Below, piece after piece: positions 1 through 8,759 of a stretch of DNA of 64,000 nt. Position numbers and translations under genes: made by a program. Origin of the DNA: Desulfobacterales bacterium (GTDB taxonomy: Bacteria; Desulfobacterota; Desulfobacteria; Desulfobacterales; JAQWFD01); assembly GCA_028704555.1 (NCBI GenBank), contig JAQWFD010000015.1, forward strand, positions 17,993 to 81,992. The letters are read 5' to 3'. The number at the start of each line of letters is the position of its first letter. The stretch's first letter is position 1. Under the pieces are notes generated by a model that was not told the DNA's origin, made no database searches, and was given only the letters and a program-made list of their open reading frames with translations.

Positions 1-1
1 C

Positions 2-538
2 CGTGATTTTGAAGAGATCATCAAGGACATCTGCGCAATCGTGGATGGTCCTATCAGCGCGGAAGTGATCAGCCTGGATACAGAAGGCATGATCAAAGAA
101 GCCAGGCATCTGGCAAAAATACATACCAATATTGTCGTCAAAATTCCCATGACAATTGATGGACTCAAGGCAACGCGGCAGCTGACCGAAGAAGGTATAA
201 AAACCAATGTTACGTTGGTTTTTTCTCCACTTCAGGCGCTGATGGCGGCAAAAGCCGGTGCAACTTATGTCAGCCCTTTTGTGGGAAGGCTGGATGATAT
301 CTCTCATGAAGGCATGTTGCTGGTTGAGCAGATTATGGAAATATATCAGAACTATGCGTTTGAAACCGAGGTGATTGTGGCCAGCATCCGTAACCCGCTT
401 CATATTCTGGAGGCCGCCAGAATCGGTGCGCATATTGCAACAATTCCGTTTAAAATTCTCAGCAGCCTGGCTGCACATCCCTTGACAGACAAGGGCATAC
501 AAACGTTTCTTGATGACTGGAAAAAAACTCGGAAATAA
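2..538 (+). CDS. Transaldolase-like / fructose-6-phosphate aldolase, 5'-truncated
   Basis: C-terminal 178 residues of a TalC/Fsa-type aldolase; the reading frame is already open at base 2, so the start lies outside the window. An apparent GTG start at 41 is internal. The small transaldolase family (about 215 aa) transfers dihydroxyacetone units between sugar phosphates in the cytosol through a Schiff-base lysine. That lysine is visible in VVKIPMT, followed by the conserved [16 protein letters not shown] and [11 protein letters not shown] stretches and the ASIRNP loop. Sequence alone cannot separate transaldolase from fructose-6-phosphate aldolase activity. pgsA follows 25 nt downstream on the same strand. 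Confidence 0.9.
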   Translation, partial: RDFEEIIKDICAIVDGPISAEVISLDTEGMIKEARHLAKIHTNIVVKIPMTIDGLKATRQLTEEGIKTNVTLVFSPLQALMAAKAGATYVSPFVGRLDDISHEGMLLVEQIMEIYQNYAFETEVIVASIRNPLHILEAARIGAHIATIPFKILSSLAAHPLTDKGIQTFLDDWKKTRK

Positions 539-563
539 AACTGCGCCCAGTATGTAAAAAATT

Positions 564-1130
564 ATGTTAAATGGCAATGATATCAGAAAAAAATTATACC
601 ATCCCAACAGCCTGACGCTTTATCGTGTCGCTGCCATTCCGGGTATTGTGGCCTTGATGCTGTACCCGAATCGGACCTGTACGTTTTTGGCTGCCATTTT
701 ATTCAGTCTGGCGGCGATAACGGATTATCTGGATGGATATGTTGCCAGGCGGCACGGATTGGTATCGACATTCGGAAAGATCATGGATCCGCTGGCCGAT
801 AAGCTGCTGGTGTCATCCGCCTTTATCATGATGTCATCCTACGGATGGATACCGGCCTGGATCGTGTGTATTATTATAGGAAGAGAGCTGGCGGTAAACG
901 GACTGCGGATCATCGTGGTTGAAAATAAAGCCGATGTCTCAGCCTCTCGGCTCGGCAAATATAAAACCGGTTTTCAGATTGCCGCCATTATACCTCTGCT
1001 GATACATTACAGCTATTTTGAGATAGATTTTCACGGTATCGGCCTGGTGTTTTTATGGGTAGCGCTGGGGTTAACCGTTTTGTCCGGGGCAGACTACTTC
1101 ATAAGATTTAGAAAATTGCTTTTTTCCTGA
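564..1130 (+). CDS. pgsA: CDP-diacylglycerol--glycerol-3-phosphate 3-phosphatidyltransferase
   Basis: Makes phosphatidylglycerophosphate from CDP-diacylglycerol and glycerol-3-phosphate at the inner membrane, the committed step to phosphatidylglycerol and cardiolipin. The 188-aa protein has several hydrophobic segments and the full CDP-alcohol phosphotransferase signature, starting DYLDGYVARR at about residue 53 and ending MDPLADK, with all the motif aspartates present. Length is typical for PgsA. The start ATG at 564 has only a weak upstream ribosome site. A phosphatidylserine synthase is less likely because the regions around the motif resemble PgsA. Confidence 0.93.
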   Translation: MLNGNDIRKKLYHPNSLTLYRVAAIPGIVALMLYPNRTCTFLAAILFSLAAITDYLDGYVARRHGLVSTFGKIMDPLADKLLVSSAFIMMSSYGWIPAWIVCIIIGRELAVNGLRIIVVENKADVSASRLGKYKTGFQIAAIIPLLIHYSYFEIDFHGIGLVFLWVALGLTVLSGADYFIRFRKLLFS

Positions 1131-1140
1131 AAAAATTATC

Positions 1141-1169
1141 TTGACATTTTTAAGGAGAAAAAGTATATT
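1141..1169 (+). promoter_or_regulatory. Sigma70-type promoter of the tRNA-Gly/tRNA-Cys unit
   Basis: Perfect -35 TTGACA (1141-1146), 17-bp spacer and -10 TATATT (1164-1169). Transcription would begin near 1176, about 13 nt before the tRNA-Gly gene. Confidence 0.8.
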
Positions 1170-1188
1170 TTAGTTTCGTTTTCACTGA

Positions 1189-1263
1189 GCGGGAATAACT
1201 CAGTGGTAGAGTGCGACCTTGCCAAGGTCGAAGTCGCGGGTTCAAATCCCGTTTCCCGCTCCA
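1189..1263 (+). tRNA. tRNA-Gly (GCC)
   Basis: Full cloverleaf: acceptor GCGGGAA pairs with TTCCCGC, D-arm with CAGTGGTAG, anticodon stem CGACC/GGTCG around loop TTGCCAA (anticodon GCC), T-arm GCGGGTTCAAATCCCGT, and encoded CCA at 1261-1263. Confidence 0.97.
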
Positions 1264-1271
1264 TTTTTTAT

Positions 1272-1346
<75 letters not shown>

Positions 1347-1357
1347 AAGAAAAATTC

Positions 1358-1397
1358 AAGGGGTTACAGCTCATACTGTAACCCCTTTTCTGTTTTT
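1358..1397 (+). terminator. Rho-independent terminator after the tRNA pair, probably bidirectional
   Basis: Perfect 12-bp stem AAGGGGTTACAG/CTGTAACCCCTT with a 6-nt loop, followed by TTCTGTTTTT. The reverse strand also has a T-rich tail, so it could serve the trp operon that converges here. Confidence 0.85.
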
Positions 1398-1473
1398 ATC
1401 CTCATGAGACAACTCTGTTTTTTATTTTAACTCTCGCTGCACCCTGCCACCCGTTTTTTTTCCTACCTGCTGC

Positions 1474-2304
1474 CTACGGCTTACTCCCTACTCCCTCAGC
1501 TTCATCCCTTCCCGTGGCTGCTTTGAATTCGGCGACTTTCCTGCCCATGCGTGAGGGAAGCTCCGGATTGCCCAGATTTTCTTCAATGAGCCGTTCAAAG
1601 GCGCTTCCGACCACCACGCCATCGGCAATGGCTGAGACCGATGCCACATCAGCCGGTGTGGATATTCCGAATCCGACACAGACGGGAAGGGATGTGACTG
1701 TCCGGAGGGCTTTGAGTTGATGCCGGATTTCGTTCGTGTCCAGGCCCCCACTTCCGGTAACCCCGGTTTTTGAAACCATGTACAAAAATCCGGCGCCGTC
1801 CCGGGCAATCATGCCCATTCGCTCCGGTGGCGTTGTCGGAGCAATCAGGCGGATCAGCGGCAGAGGATCTGCCGGAGCCATGGCGGTCATTTCATGGGAT
1901 TCTTCCGGCGGAAGATCCACCACCAGTATCCCGTCAGCGCCGGATGATGCGGCATCTTCATAAAATGGCCGGATTCCGTACGCCAGGATGGGATTGTAAT
2001 AGGTAAACAGGATGATCGGTATCTGTATGCGGTTCCGAAGCCGTCGCGTCAGGTCAAGCACGGCGCTTACATTGCCGCCGCGGGTAAGTGCCCGTGCTGA
2101 AGATCGCTGAATTACCGGCCCGTCTGCCGTAGGATCTGAAAACGGGATGCCGAGTTCAAGCACGTCGAGTCCGGCATCGCACATGGCAAGAATAATGTTG
2201 AGCGATTCAGTTGGATTCGGGTCCCCGGCTGTCACAAAACCGACCAGTGCAGAGGCGTTCTGCTTTTTAAGTTTCTCAAATGTATGTTTTAATCGTTGTG
2301 TCAT
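1474..2304 (-). CDS. trpA: Tryptophan synthase alpha subunit
   Basis: Cleaves indole-3-glycerol phosphate to indole and glyceraldehyde-3-phosphate; indole is channelled to TrpB in the alpha2-beta2 complex. TIM-barrel protein of 276 aa with catalytic Glu50 (LELGIPFSDP) and Asp61 (TADGP), and a phosphate-binding VGFGIST near residue 213. Last gene of the trp operon. The final residues (EGVGSKP) are encoded by a GAG/GTAGG-rich simple repeat, so the natural C-terminus has probably been extended or replaced by intergenic repeat sequence. The ATG at 2304 follows an AAGGAG site. Confidence 0.97.
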   Translation of the reverse strand: MTQRLKHTFEKLKKQNASALVGFVTAGDPNPTESLNIILAMCDAGLDVLELGIPFSDPTADGPVIQRSSARALTRGGNVSAVLDLTRRLRNRIQIPIILFTYYNPILAYGIRPFYEDAASSGADGILVVDLPPEESHEMTAMAPADPLPLIRLIAPTTPPERMGMIARDGAGFLYMVSKTGVTGSGGLDTNEIRHQLKALRTVTSLPVCVGFGISTPADVASVSAIADGVVVGSAFERLIEENLGNPELPSRMGRKVAEFKAATGRDEAEGVGSKP

Positions 2305-2329
2305 GATGTGCTCCTTGATTTTTTATCAG

Positions 2330-2385
2330 TCGTGAGTCGTGAGTCCTTCTCATCCTTCTCATCCCTCATTTCTTCATCCCTTTTT
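2330..2385. repeat. Short-period simple repeat between trpA and trpB
   Basis: Repeated GTCGTGA and TCTCATCC units fill the gap between trpB and trpA. They belong to the same style of 7-nt-phase repeats found in many gaps of this window. The repeat ends inside the last codons of trpB. Confidence 0.6.
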
Positions 2386-3595
2386 CCAAGACAATTTCAA
2401 GATCCTTGTCGCCGCGCCCGGACAGGTTGACAACGATCTTGTAGTCGTCGGTATGCCTGGGGGCTTCGGTGACCGCACAGGCCAGCGCATGGGAGCTTTC
2501 CAGTGCCGGAATGATGCCTTCCAGAGAACACAGCATGTGAAACGCTTCCAGCGCCTGCCCGTCGGTAACCGAGACATAGGTTGCCCGTCCGCTGTCTTTT
2601 AAAAAGGCGTGCTCGGGCCCGACGCCCGGGTAATCCAGTCCTGCGGAAATGGAATGGGCTTCCATGATCTGGCCGTCCGGGTCCTGAAGCACATAGGATT
2701 TGGAACCGTGAAGTACCCCCACCGATCCTTCGCCCAGCGTGGCGGCGTGTTTTCCAGTCTCAATGCCCTTTCCGGCAGCTTCAACGCCCGTTATATCTAC
2801 CGGATCATTTAAAAAGGGATAAAACAGTCCCATGGCGTTGCTGCCTCCGCCCACACAGGCAATGAGCTTATCCGGCAGGCTTCCGGTCTGCTGGATTATC
2901 TGCCGCCGGGCTTCTTCCCCGATGATTTTCTGGAAATCCCGGACCATGACCGGGTAGGGGTGAGGGCCGGCAACAGACCCGATCACATAGAAGGTGTCCC
3001 GAACTGCACCGACCCAGTACCGCATGGCCTCATTCATGGCGTCTTTCAATGTTCCGGTACCCGAGTCCACCGGGATGACCTCCGCTTTCAGAAGTTTCAT
3101 CCGTTCGACATTGGGCTGCTGCCTGCGGATGTCTTCGGAGCCCATGAATACCTTGCACTCCATTCCGAAAAGAGCGGCAGCCGTTGCGGTGGCCACACCG
3201 TGCTGGCCGGCGCCGGTTTCCGCAATCAGCTTATGTTTTCCCATATGCCGGGCCAGCAGTGCCTGACCGATGGTATTGTTGATTTTATGGGCGCCGGTAT
3301 GGGCCAGATCCTCCCGTTTGAGAAAAATGGAGGCGCCGTTCAGGTGCCGGCTGAGCCGTCTGGCATGAAACAGCGGGGTGGGGCGGCCTGCGTAATGTTG
3401 AAGAAGATCGCTTAATTCCGTTTGAAAATCGGCTTTGGGAGTAAGGTTGCGATAGGCCTCTTCAAGCTCAAGAATGGCCGGCATCAGGGTTTCTGCAACG
3501 TATCGTCCGCCATAGGGGCCGAAGTGGCCAAAAGAATCCGGGCGCTTTCCGGGGGATGGATGCGGCAGGTTTTGAGGGGTGTGCTGCGTTTGCAT
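2366..3595 (-). CDS. trpB: Tryptophan synthase beta subunit
   Basis: PLP enzyme that condenses indole with L-serine to give L-tryptophan. The 409-aa sequence is of the classic TrpB1 type: [14 protein letters not shown] near the N-terminus, PLP lysine Lys104 in HTGAHKINN, a GAGQHG segment, the phosphate loop GGGSNAMG and the [11 protein letters not shown] region. Its ATG at 3595 overlaps the trpF TAA by one base (TAATG) and is preceded by AAGGAG, which suggests translational coupling. The N-terminal 15 residues are Pro/Gln-rich and probably disordered. Confidence 0.98.
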   Translation of the reverse strand: MQTQHTPQNLPHPSPGKRPDSFGHFGPYGGRYVAETLMPAILELEEAYRNLTPKADFQTELSDLLQHYAGRPTPLFHARRLSRHLNGASIFLKREDLAHTGAHKINNTIGQALLARHMGKHKLIAETGAGQHGVATATAAALFGMECKVFMGSEDIRRQQPNVERMKLLKAEVIPVDSGTGTLKDAMNEAMRYWVGAVRDTFYVIGSVAGPHPYPVMVRDFQKIIGEEARRQIIQQTGSLPDKLIACVGGGSNAMGLFYPFLNDPVDITGVEAAGKGIETGKHAATLGEGSVGVLHGSKSYVLQDPDGQIMEAHSISAGLDYPGVGPEHAFLKDSGRATYVSVTDGQALEAFHMLCSLEGIIPALESSHALACAVTEAPRHTDDYKIVVNLSGRGDKDLEIVLEKGMKK

Positions 3596-4299
3596 TAAAA
3601 TATTCTCCTTAATGAATTAGCCTCCGGCCGGATGGCGGAAGCCTGATAAGAAAGTGCGTTCATCAGTGCGGTTATTTTTTTGTGATCCTTTTGCCCTGGC
3701 GTTGACTCGACACCGGAACTGATATCCACGGCATCCGGATGTGCGGCTGAAACTGCACGGGCAATATTATCCGGGCAGAGTCCTCCGGCCAGAATGGCGG
3801 GAAATTTTGTGGAAAAATCCTTGACGGCATTCCAGTCCCATGCGAGTGCATTGCCGCCCGGAAGCGGCCCTTTTCCGCTTTCGACCAGAAATGCCGATGC
3901 CGGATAATCTGCGGCCAGGCTGATATCGGGAACGCCATGGATGAAAAGCGCTTTGATAACCACCAGATTCTGGTGGCGAAGACGGCCCGCAAGCGCCGGG
4001 GATTCCTGCCCGTGAAGTTGGACCGCTTTCAGGCCGCAGCAATCCACCCGTCGCATGATGGCTGAAAAGGATTCGTTTACAAACACCCCGACGGTATAAA
4101 CGGTTCGGGGCAGGCCGATGCAGATCCGCATCGCCCGCTCATCGCTCAGATGCCTCGGACTTTTCGGGTAAAATACCAGACCGATGGCATCGGCCCCGGC
4201 TTTGACGCAGGCAACCGCATCACGGATACGGGTGAGTCCGCATATTTTGACCTGGGGCCGGTGTAAAGTGAAAATATGTTCTGGCTGTTGAGGTTCCAT
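3595..4299 (-). CDS. trpF: Phosphoribosylanthranilate isomerase
   Basis: Amadori rearrangement of N-(5'-phosphoribosyl)anthranilate to CdRP, third step of tryptophan synthesis. A 234-aa TIM barrel with the conserved start [12 protein letters not shown] (catalytic Cys), [14 protein letters not shown], and [10 protein letters not shown] near the phosphate site. The catalytic Asp is expected in the LVESGKG segment. The first 16 residues ([16 protein letters not shown]) are an unusual extension before the core, and no clear ribosome site favours another start. Between trpC and this gene sits a run of GGTAAAG repeats. Confidence 0.96.
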   Translation of the reverse strand: MEPQQPEHIFTLHRPQVKICGLTRIRDAVACVKAGADAIGLVFYPKSPRHLSDERAMRICIGLPRTVYTVGVFVNESFSAIMRRVDCCGLKAVQLHGQESPALAGRLRHQNLVVIKALFIHGVPDISLAADYPASAFLVESGKGPLPGGNALAWDWNAVKDFSTKFPAILAGGLCPDNIARAVSAAHPDAVDISSGVESTPGQKDHKKITALMNALSYQASAIRPEANSLRRIF

Positions 4300-4312
4300 A
4301 TGGTATCTTTCA

Positions 4313-4382
4313 GGTAAAGGGTAAAGGGTAAAGGGTAAAGGGTAAAGGGTAAAGGGTAAAGGGTAAAGGGTATAGGGTTAAG
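4313..4382. repeat. Heptanucleotide tandem repeat (GGTAAAG)n
   Basis: Eight perfect GGTAAAG units from 4313 to 4368, then two imperfect units (GGTATAG, GGTTAAG). It occupies the trpC-trpF gap inside an otherwise tight operon, just upstream of the trpF start. Copy number could vary by slippage. Confidence 0.97.
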
Positions 4383-4428
4383 AGAAAATAGTTATGCGGC
4401 CTCTTTTCTCTTAACTCAGCCCGTTTTT

Positions 4429-5220
4429 TTATGACAGGAGATGTTTGATAAACTCTCCGGGATCTTCGGCCCGTACGATACTTTCTCCAATCAATGCGTT
4501 GGCTATTCCGGCCTGTCGGATGTGCCGAAGGTCCTTGCGGGTGTGGATTCCGCTGGCGGCCACAGGGACCTGACCGGATTGAAGCCTGGATACCATCTGC
4601 ATGCTGGTGCGGATATCGGTTTCAAATGTTTTCAGATTTCTGTTGTTAATTCCGATCAGCCGGGCGCCTGCAAGGCAAGCGGCTTCAAGATCCGTTTCGG
4701 AATGTACCTCGACCAGGGCGTCCATTCCCAGTTCATGCGTTATCCGAAGACAGTCATCAAGCTGCTTTCTGGACAGGATCCTGACGATGAGAAGCACGGC
4801 ATCGGCGCCCATGAGGACGGATTCATAGAGCTGATACGTTGAAATGATAAAATCTTTTCGAAGTATCGGAAGCGTTGTCGCGTTTCTGGCGGTTTTGAGA
4901 TCATTGCAGCTGCCGAGAAAAAACCGCTCTTCGGTCAGTACGGATATGGCGGAGGCGCCGGCCTGCTCGTATGCCGTTGCGTAAAATGCCGGGTCCAGAT
5001 CCGGCCGTATGATTCCTTTTGAAGGCGAGGCCCGTTTGATTTCCGCGATGATACGGCTGCCGGATCCGGTGGGGTGTTGAAGCGCATTAAACAGCGACTT
5101 TTGATCATGAGTTGCGGAACAGGCCATTTGCTGAAGCTGTTTTTCCGGTAGCCGGATTTTAGCCGCCTTGATTTCCGAGAATTTATGATCGACGATTTGC
5201 TGAAGAATATCGGTGGCCAT
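4429..5220 (-). CDS. trpC: Indole-3-glycerol-phosphate synthase
   Basis: Ring closure of CdRP to indole-3-glycerol phosphate with loss of CO2 and water. A 263-aa monofunctional barrel, not fused to trpF. Catalytic features are present: EIKRASPSKG (Lys62), SVLTEERFFLGS, LRKDFI (second catalytic Lys), ALVEVHSETDLE and GINNRNLKTFETD. The ATG at 5220 lies 5 nt after the trpD stop. The gene ends about 50 nt before the heptamer repeat. Confidence 0.97.
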   Translation of the reverse strand: MATDILQQIVDHKFSEIKAAKIRLPEKQLQQMACSATHDQKSLFNALQHPTGSGSRIIAEIKRASPSKGIIRPDLDPAFYATAYEQAGASAISVLTEERFFLGSCNDLKTARNATTLPILRKDFIISTYQLYESVLMGADAVLLIVRILSRKQLDDCLRITHELGMDALVEVHSETDLEAACLAGARLIGINNRNLKTFETDIRTSMQMVSRLQSGQVPVAASGIHTRKDLRHIRQAGIANALIGESIVRAEDPGEFIKHLLS

Positions 5221-5225
5221 AAGTG

Positions 5226-6242
5226 TTATCCGTTTTTCCGGGTAAATTGAATCAGGGCGATGAGTTTTTCTGATGCAGCTCCGCTGTCAATGGATACTTC
5301 GGCCAGGCGGATACCGTCGGTTAGATTTTCGGCTTTCCCGGCGGCAACCAGCGCCGCCGAGGCATTGATCAGAACGATATCCCGTTTCGGGCCTTTTTCG
5401 CCGTTCAGGATGCGCCGGGTGATATCGGCATTTGTTTCAGGATCACCCCCCGCAAGGTCTTCGGGGGCGGCCGTTTTTCCGAAAAACGTTTCCGGATATA
5501 AATCATAGGTTCGGATCCGGTCCTGGTTCAGTTCGGATACCCGCGTGGGGGCGCAGACCGAAATTTCATCCAGACCATCATGACCGTGGACGACAAAGGC
5601 ACGGCGGCTTCCGAGCAGTCGAAGCGCCCCTGCAAACATTTCCGTCAGCTGCGGATTGTATACGCCGACCAGCTGGCAGTTTGCAGCGGCCGGGTTGGTC
5701 AGCGGCCCCAGCATGTTGAAGATGCTGCGAATTCCTATATCTTTTCTGGCACCGGCGGCAAAGCGCATGGCGCTGTGATACAGCGGCGCGTATAAAAAGC
5801 CGATACCGATATCGGATACCGCCTCTTCGACCAGTTCCGGGACGGTGTCAAGTTTTACGCCCAATGCCTCGAGCAGGTCGGCGCTTCCGCAGTTGCTGGT
5901 AACCGACCGGTTTCCGTGTTTGGCCACGGTAACGCTGCATCCGGCGACCACAAAGGCAGCGGTAGTGGAGATGTTAAACGTGCCGGCCGTGTCGCCTCCG
6001 GTTCCGCAGGTATCCACAACCGTGGCGCCGGGCGTTTGAATGCGAAGTGCTTTTCTGCGCATGGCCTTTGCGGCCCCGGCAAGTTCTTCAAAGGTTTCGC
6101 CCCGGGTTGCCAGTGCCGCCATAAAAGCACCGATCCGGATATCGGAGACCCGGCCTGAAAAAATCTCATCCATCAGTTGAGACATCTGTGATTCTGATAA
6201 TGTATTTCCCTGGATAATTGTGTTTAGATATCTGGTAAACAT
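5226..6242 (-). CDS. trpD: Anthranilate phosphoribosyltransferase
   Basis: Transfers phosphoribose from PRPP to anthranilate. A 338-aa protein of the nucleoside phosphorylase-like fold, with the PRPP/Mg signature VDTCGTGGDTAGTFNISTT, KHGNRSVTSNCGSADLLEALG and FNMLGPLTNPA. The frame stays open upstream to 6371, but the start at 6242 (MFTRYLN) is preferred: it has an AAGGAG site 8 nt upstream and gives the usual family length, while the upstream stretch lies in GGTATATGG-type repeats. Confidence 0.96.
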   Translation of the reverse strand: MFTRYLNTIIQGNTLSESQMSQLMDEIFSGRVSDIRIGAFMAALATRGETFEELAGAAKAMRRKALRIQTPGATVVDTCGTGGDTAGTFNISTTAAFVVAGCSVTVAKHGNRSVTSNCGSADLLEALGVKLDTVPELVEEAVSDIGIGFLYAPLYHSAMRFAAGARKDIGIRSIFNMLGPLTNPAAANCQLVGVYNPQLTEMFAGALRLLGSRRAFVVHGHDGLDEISVCAPTRVSELNQDRIRTYDLYPETFFGKTAAPEDLAGGDPETNADITRRILNGEKGPKRDIVLINASAALVAAGKAENLTDGIRLAEVSIDSGAASEKLIALIQFTRKNG

Positions 6243-6267
6243 GTAAATTCTCCTTTTCGTGTATGTG

Positions 6268-6385
6268 AGATAAGAGGAAATGGTATATGGTGAATGGTAT
6301 ATGGTTAAGTTGGAACGAGGGTCATTAGTGAAGGCAAATGGTTTATCATATAGAATTGCCCTGCACCCCATACCCCATACCTATA
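6268..6385. repeat. Simple-repeat gap between trpG and trpD
   Basis: Imperfect repeats of ATGGTATATGGT and CCCATACCCCATACC lie between the trpG stop and the trpD ribosome site. They run through the last codons of trpG (EKV-type tail). Same class as the other 7-nt-phase repeats. Confidence 0.5.
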
Positions 6386-6968
6386 CCCTTTTCCCCGACT
6401 CATGACTGTTCTTGAGAAAATTTCTTAACAATCGTTTCCCCACCGGGGTCATGATGGATTCCGGATGGAACTGGATGCCTTCGGTGGGATGGGTTTTGTG
6501 GCGGATGCCCATGATTTCTCCGTCGTCAGACTCTGATGTGATCTCAAGGCATTGAGGCAGATGCTGCCTGCAGACCGCCAGGGAATGATACCGCATGGCC
6601 TGAAACGGTGAGCGGATACCGGCGTAGAGACCTTTTTCGTCCGATGAAATGGCGGATGTTTTTCCGTGCATCAGATGCCTGGCTGATACGACTTTTCCGC
6701 CAAAGGCGATGGCAATGGACTGATGCCCGAGACAAACGCCAAGGATCGGGATTTTGCCTGAAAAGCTCTGGATGGCAGGTATGGAAAGGCCGGCGGTCTC
6801 GGGTCGGCCCGGGCCGGGGGATACGACGATGGCCGATGGGTTCAGCCGGTGAAGATCGTCCAGGGTTGCCGCATTGTTTCGGATAACGGTCACGGATTCG
6901 CCGAGTTGTTCAATATACTGTACCAGGTTATAGGTGAAAGAATCATAGTTATCGATCATTACGATCAT
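6381..6968 (-). CDS. trpG: Anthranilate synthase component II (glutamine amidotransferase)
   Basis: Hydrolyses glutamine and passes ammonia to TrpE for anthranilate synthesis. The 195-aa class I amidotransferase has the N-terminal IDNYDSFTYNLVQY, oxyanion segment VSPGPGRPE, nucleophile Cys79 in LGVCLGHQ and the His/Glu pair in FHPESIMT. It is not fused to trpD or trpE. The same type of subunit can serve PabB, but its position directly after trpE makes TrpG the call. It starts 16 nt after the trpE stop. Confidence 0.96.
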   Translation of the reverse strand: MIVMIDNYDSFTYNLVQYIEQLGESVTVIRNNAATLDDLHRLNPSAIVVSPGPGRPETAGLSIPAIQSFSGKIPILGVCLGHQSIAIAFGGKVVSARHLMHGKTSAISSDEKGLYAGIRSPFQAMRYHSLAVCRQHLPQCLEITSESDDGEIMGIRHKTHPTEGIQFHPESIMTPVGKRLLRNFLKNSHESGKRV

Positions 6969-6984
6969 GATGAATGCCCCCCCC

Positions 6985-8469
6985 TTATCGTATCTTCTGC
7001 TGCATCAGTTCCAGCGCTTTTTCGATGGCCCTGGCCTTGTTGACGGTTTCGATCCGTTCGGTCTCAGGATCTGAATCCGCCACGATCCCGGCACCGGCCC
7101 GAACCGTAAGGCGGTTATTGCGGATGCAGGCGGTACGGATGGTGATGGCCATATCCATGTTGCCGTCAAATGATATGTAGCCGACCGCGCCTCCGTACGG
7201 GCCTCTGACGTCCTGTTCCAGTTCGGCAATCATTTCCATGGCGCGGACTTTCGGGGCTCCGCTGAGCGTGCCGGCCGGAAAAACCGCCCGAAGCAGATCC
7301 CATGCGTCGTACTCGGGTTTTAAGTGGCAGTTGATGTTGGAGACCAGATGCATCACGTGGGAGTAGCGTTCCACTACCATGAGATCAGACACCTGAACGG
7401 TCCCGGTTTCGGCAATACGCCCCAGATCATTTCTTCCCAGATCCACCAGCATCAGATGCTCGGCCCGTTCTTTTTCATCCCGCAACAGTTCATCAGCCAG
7501 GCGTCTGTCTTCTTTTTCGGTTTTTCCCCTGGGCCGGGTGCCGGCAATGGGTCTTAATGTGGCTACCGAATTTTCCAGACGGACCATGGTTTCCGGTGAA
7601 GAGCCTGCCAGTGCAATATCGCCCAGATGCATCAGATACAGATAGGGTGAAGGATTGATGTAGCGCTGTGCACGGTAAAGTTCAAAAAGATCGGGCAGCT
7701 CGTTGCAGCTGAAAGACTGGGAGATAACGGTCTGAATGACATCGCCGGCCCGGATATGGTCCTTGACGGTGGTAACCTGCTTTCGGAACTGTTCCGGCTC
7801 GAGATCAGCCTTTAATTGAAAATGTTTCGGACCCTCAGCAACGGATTGATCCGGCAATGGCTGTTTGATGATTCCGATCAGGTTTCTGATTCTGCCGGTG
7901 GCCTCTTGGTAAGCGCGTCCGGCAACCGGGTGGTCTTCCAGAAAAGCGATCGCAATCACCAGCAGGGTGTGCCGGATGTTATCGAAAACCAGCAGCACAT
8001 CCGGGATGATGAAATGTGCCAGTGGCGTGTCTTCCGGTACGGTGTTGGGGATGGCTTCAAAAAATGACACCATCTCATAGGTGATATAACCGGCCAGCCC
8101 GCCCCAGAACCGTGGCAGATCCGGCATGGCCGGTCTTTTGTACCGGCCCATGATATCTTTCAGGACCGAAAGCGGATTGCCCTGGTGCGGGATCTGACGG
8201 GTCGTGCCATTTTTACGGATTTCAACAAATTCTTTAAAAATACGGATATCACAGAATGAGGAGGCACTGATAAAGCTGAAGCGTCCCCATTTTTCACCGC
8301 CTTCGGCACTTTCAAACAAAAACGCAGGCCCCTGGTCCCGGTACAATTTTTTAAACACCGATACCGGGGTTTCCATATCAGCCAGGATTTCGGCATATAC
8401 CGGGACAACGTTGTATTGTCGGGACAACTGTTTGAATTGAAGCGGATCGGGAAACTGTTTTAAAAACAT
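6985..8469 (-). CDS. trpE: Anthranilate synthase component I
   Basis: Converts chorismate plus ammonia to anthranilate, first committed step of the pathway. The 494-aa protein has the N-terminal regulatory domain with a VFKKLY and ESAEGGEKWGRFSF segment (LLESA-like tryptophan-binding site), then the chorismate-binding domain with SPETMVRLE, IAGTRPRG, LVDLGRNDLGR and the C-terminal GAVGYISFDGNMDMAITIRT. First gene of the operon. Its ATG lies about 36 nt after the second leader terminator, so read-through of both hairpins is required for expression. Confidence 0.97.
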   Translation of the reverse strand: MFLKQFPDPLQFKQLSRQYNVVPVYAEILADMETPVSVFKKLYRDQGPAFLFESAEGGEKWGRFSFISASSFCDIRIFKEFVEIRKNGTTRQIPHQGNPLSVLKDIMGRYKRPAMPDLPRFWGGLAGYITYEMVSFFEAIPNTVPEDTPLAHFIIPDVLLVFDNIRHTLLVIAIAFLEDHPVAGRAYQEATGRIRNLIGIIKQPLPDQSVAEGPKHFQLKADLEPEQFRKQVTTVKDHIRAGDVIQTVISQSFSCNELPDLFELYRAQRYINPSPYLYLMHLGDIALAGSSPETMVRLENSVATLRPIAGTRPRGKTEKEDRRLADELLRDEKERAEHLMLVDLGRNDLGRIAETGTVQVSDLMVVERYSHVMHLVSNINCHLKPEYDAWDLLRAVFPAGTLSGAPKVRAMEMIAELEQDVRGPYGGAVGYISFDGNMDMAITIRTACIRNNRLTVRAGAGIVADSDPETERIETVNKARAIEKALELMQQKIR

Positions 8470-8500
8470 GGCATGACCTGTTATTTTAATGATTAAAAAT

Positions 8501-8535
8501 AAAAAAGGGCCGTGAAATCTTCACGGCCCTTGGGG
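8501..8535 (-). terminator. Promoter-distal leader terminator hairpin of the trp operon
   Basis: On the trp strand, a perfect 12-bp stem AAGGGCCGTGAA/TTCACGGCCCTT with a 3-nt loop (8505-8531), followed by TTTTTTATTTTT. This is a strong intrinsic terminator placed between the leader peptide and trpE. Its arms share the core GGCCGTGA/TCACGGCC with the neighbouring hairpin at 8552-8580. Confidence 0.85.
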
Positions 8536-8545
8536 GGGTACCAAT

Positions 8546-8580
8546 AAAAAAGGCCGTGAGCATCGGGGATGCTCACGGCC
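8546..8580 (-). terminator. Trp attenuator: first leader terminator
   Basis: On the trp strand, GGCCGTGAGCATC (8580-8568) pairs perfectly with GATGCTCACGGCC (8564-8552) around a CCC loop, then a TTTTTTATT tail. It starts 26 nt after the stop of the Trp-rich leader peptide, the arrangement expected of a ribosome-dependent attenuator. Confidence 0.9.
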
Positions 8581-8605
8581 GGGTTGACTTTATTATAAGA
8601 TTACA

Positions 8606-8701
8606 TCAGACACATATGGCTCGATCGGCATTCCCATGGGTATGAGCCTGCCACCACCAGTTTTGTACCTTGGAATTTTGAGTTGTCTGATTGTAAATCA
8701 T
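8606..8701 (-). CDS. trpL: Trp operon leader peptide (31 aa, three consecutive Trp)
   Basis: A short open frame upstream of trpE that encodes MIYNQTTQNSK, then VQNWWWQAH, ending in AICV. The three tandem TGG codons are at 8659-8651. An ATG at 8701 has GAGGG 8 nt upstream; an in-frame ATG five codons earlier (8716) lacks such a site. The peptide is read by a ribosome that stalls at the Trp codons when charged tRNA-Trp is scarce; its role is attenuation control, not a product. Evidence is the promoter (8731-8759), the Trp run, the stop and the terminator, all in the right order and spacing. The call is by architecture, since leader peptides have no conserved sequence outside the Trp run. Confidence 0.9.
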   Translation of the reverse strand: MIYNQTTQNSKVQNWWWQAHTHGNADRAICV

Positions 8702-8730
8702 ATTCTGTGCCCTCATTAATTTTTTTACAA

Positions 8731-8759
8731 ATTTTGCCTGAAGTGTAGACCCTTGTCAA
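8731..8759 (-). promoter_or_regulatory. Promoter of the trp operon
   Basis: On the minus strand, perfect -35 TTGACA (8759-8754), 17-bp spacer, -10 CAAAAT (8736-8731, four of six consensus bases). The start would be near 8724, leaving about 23 nt before the leader peptide. Confidence 0.65.

Noticed and set aside
4313..4382. CRISPR array
   Set aside because: Direct repeats are 7 nt with no spacers. No cas genes or longer spaced repeats occur anywhere in the window.
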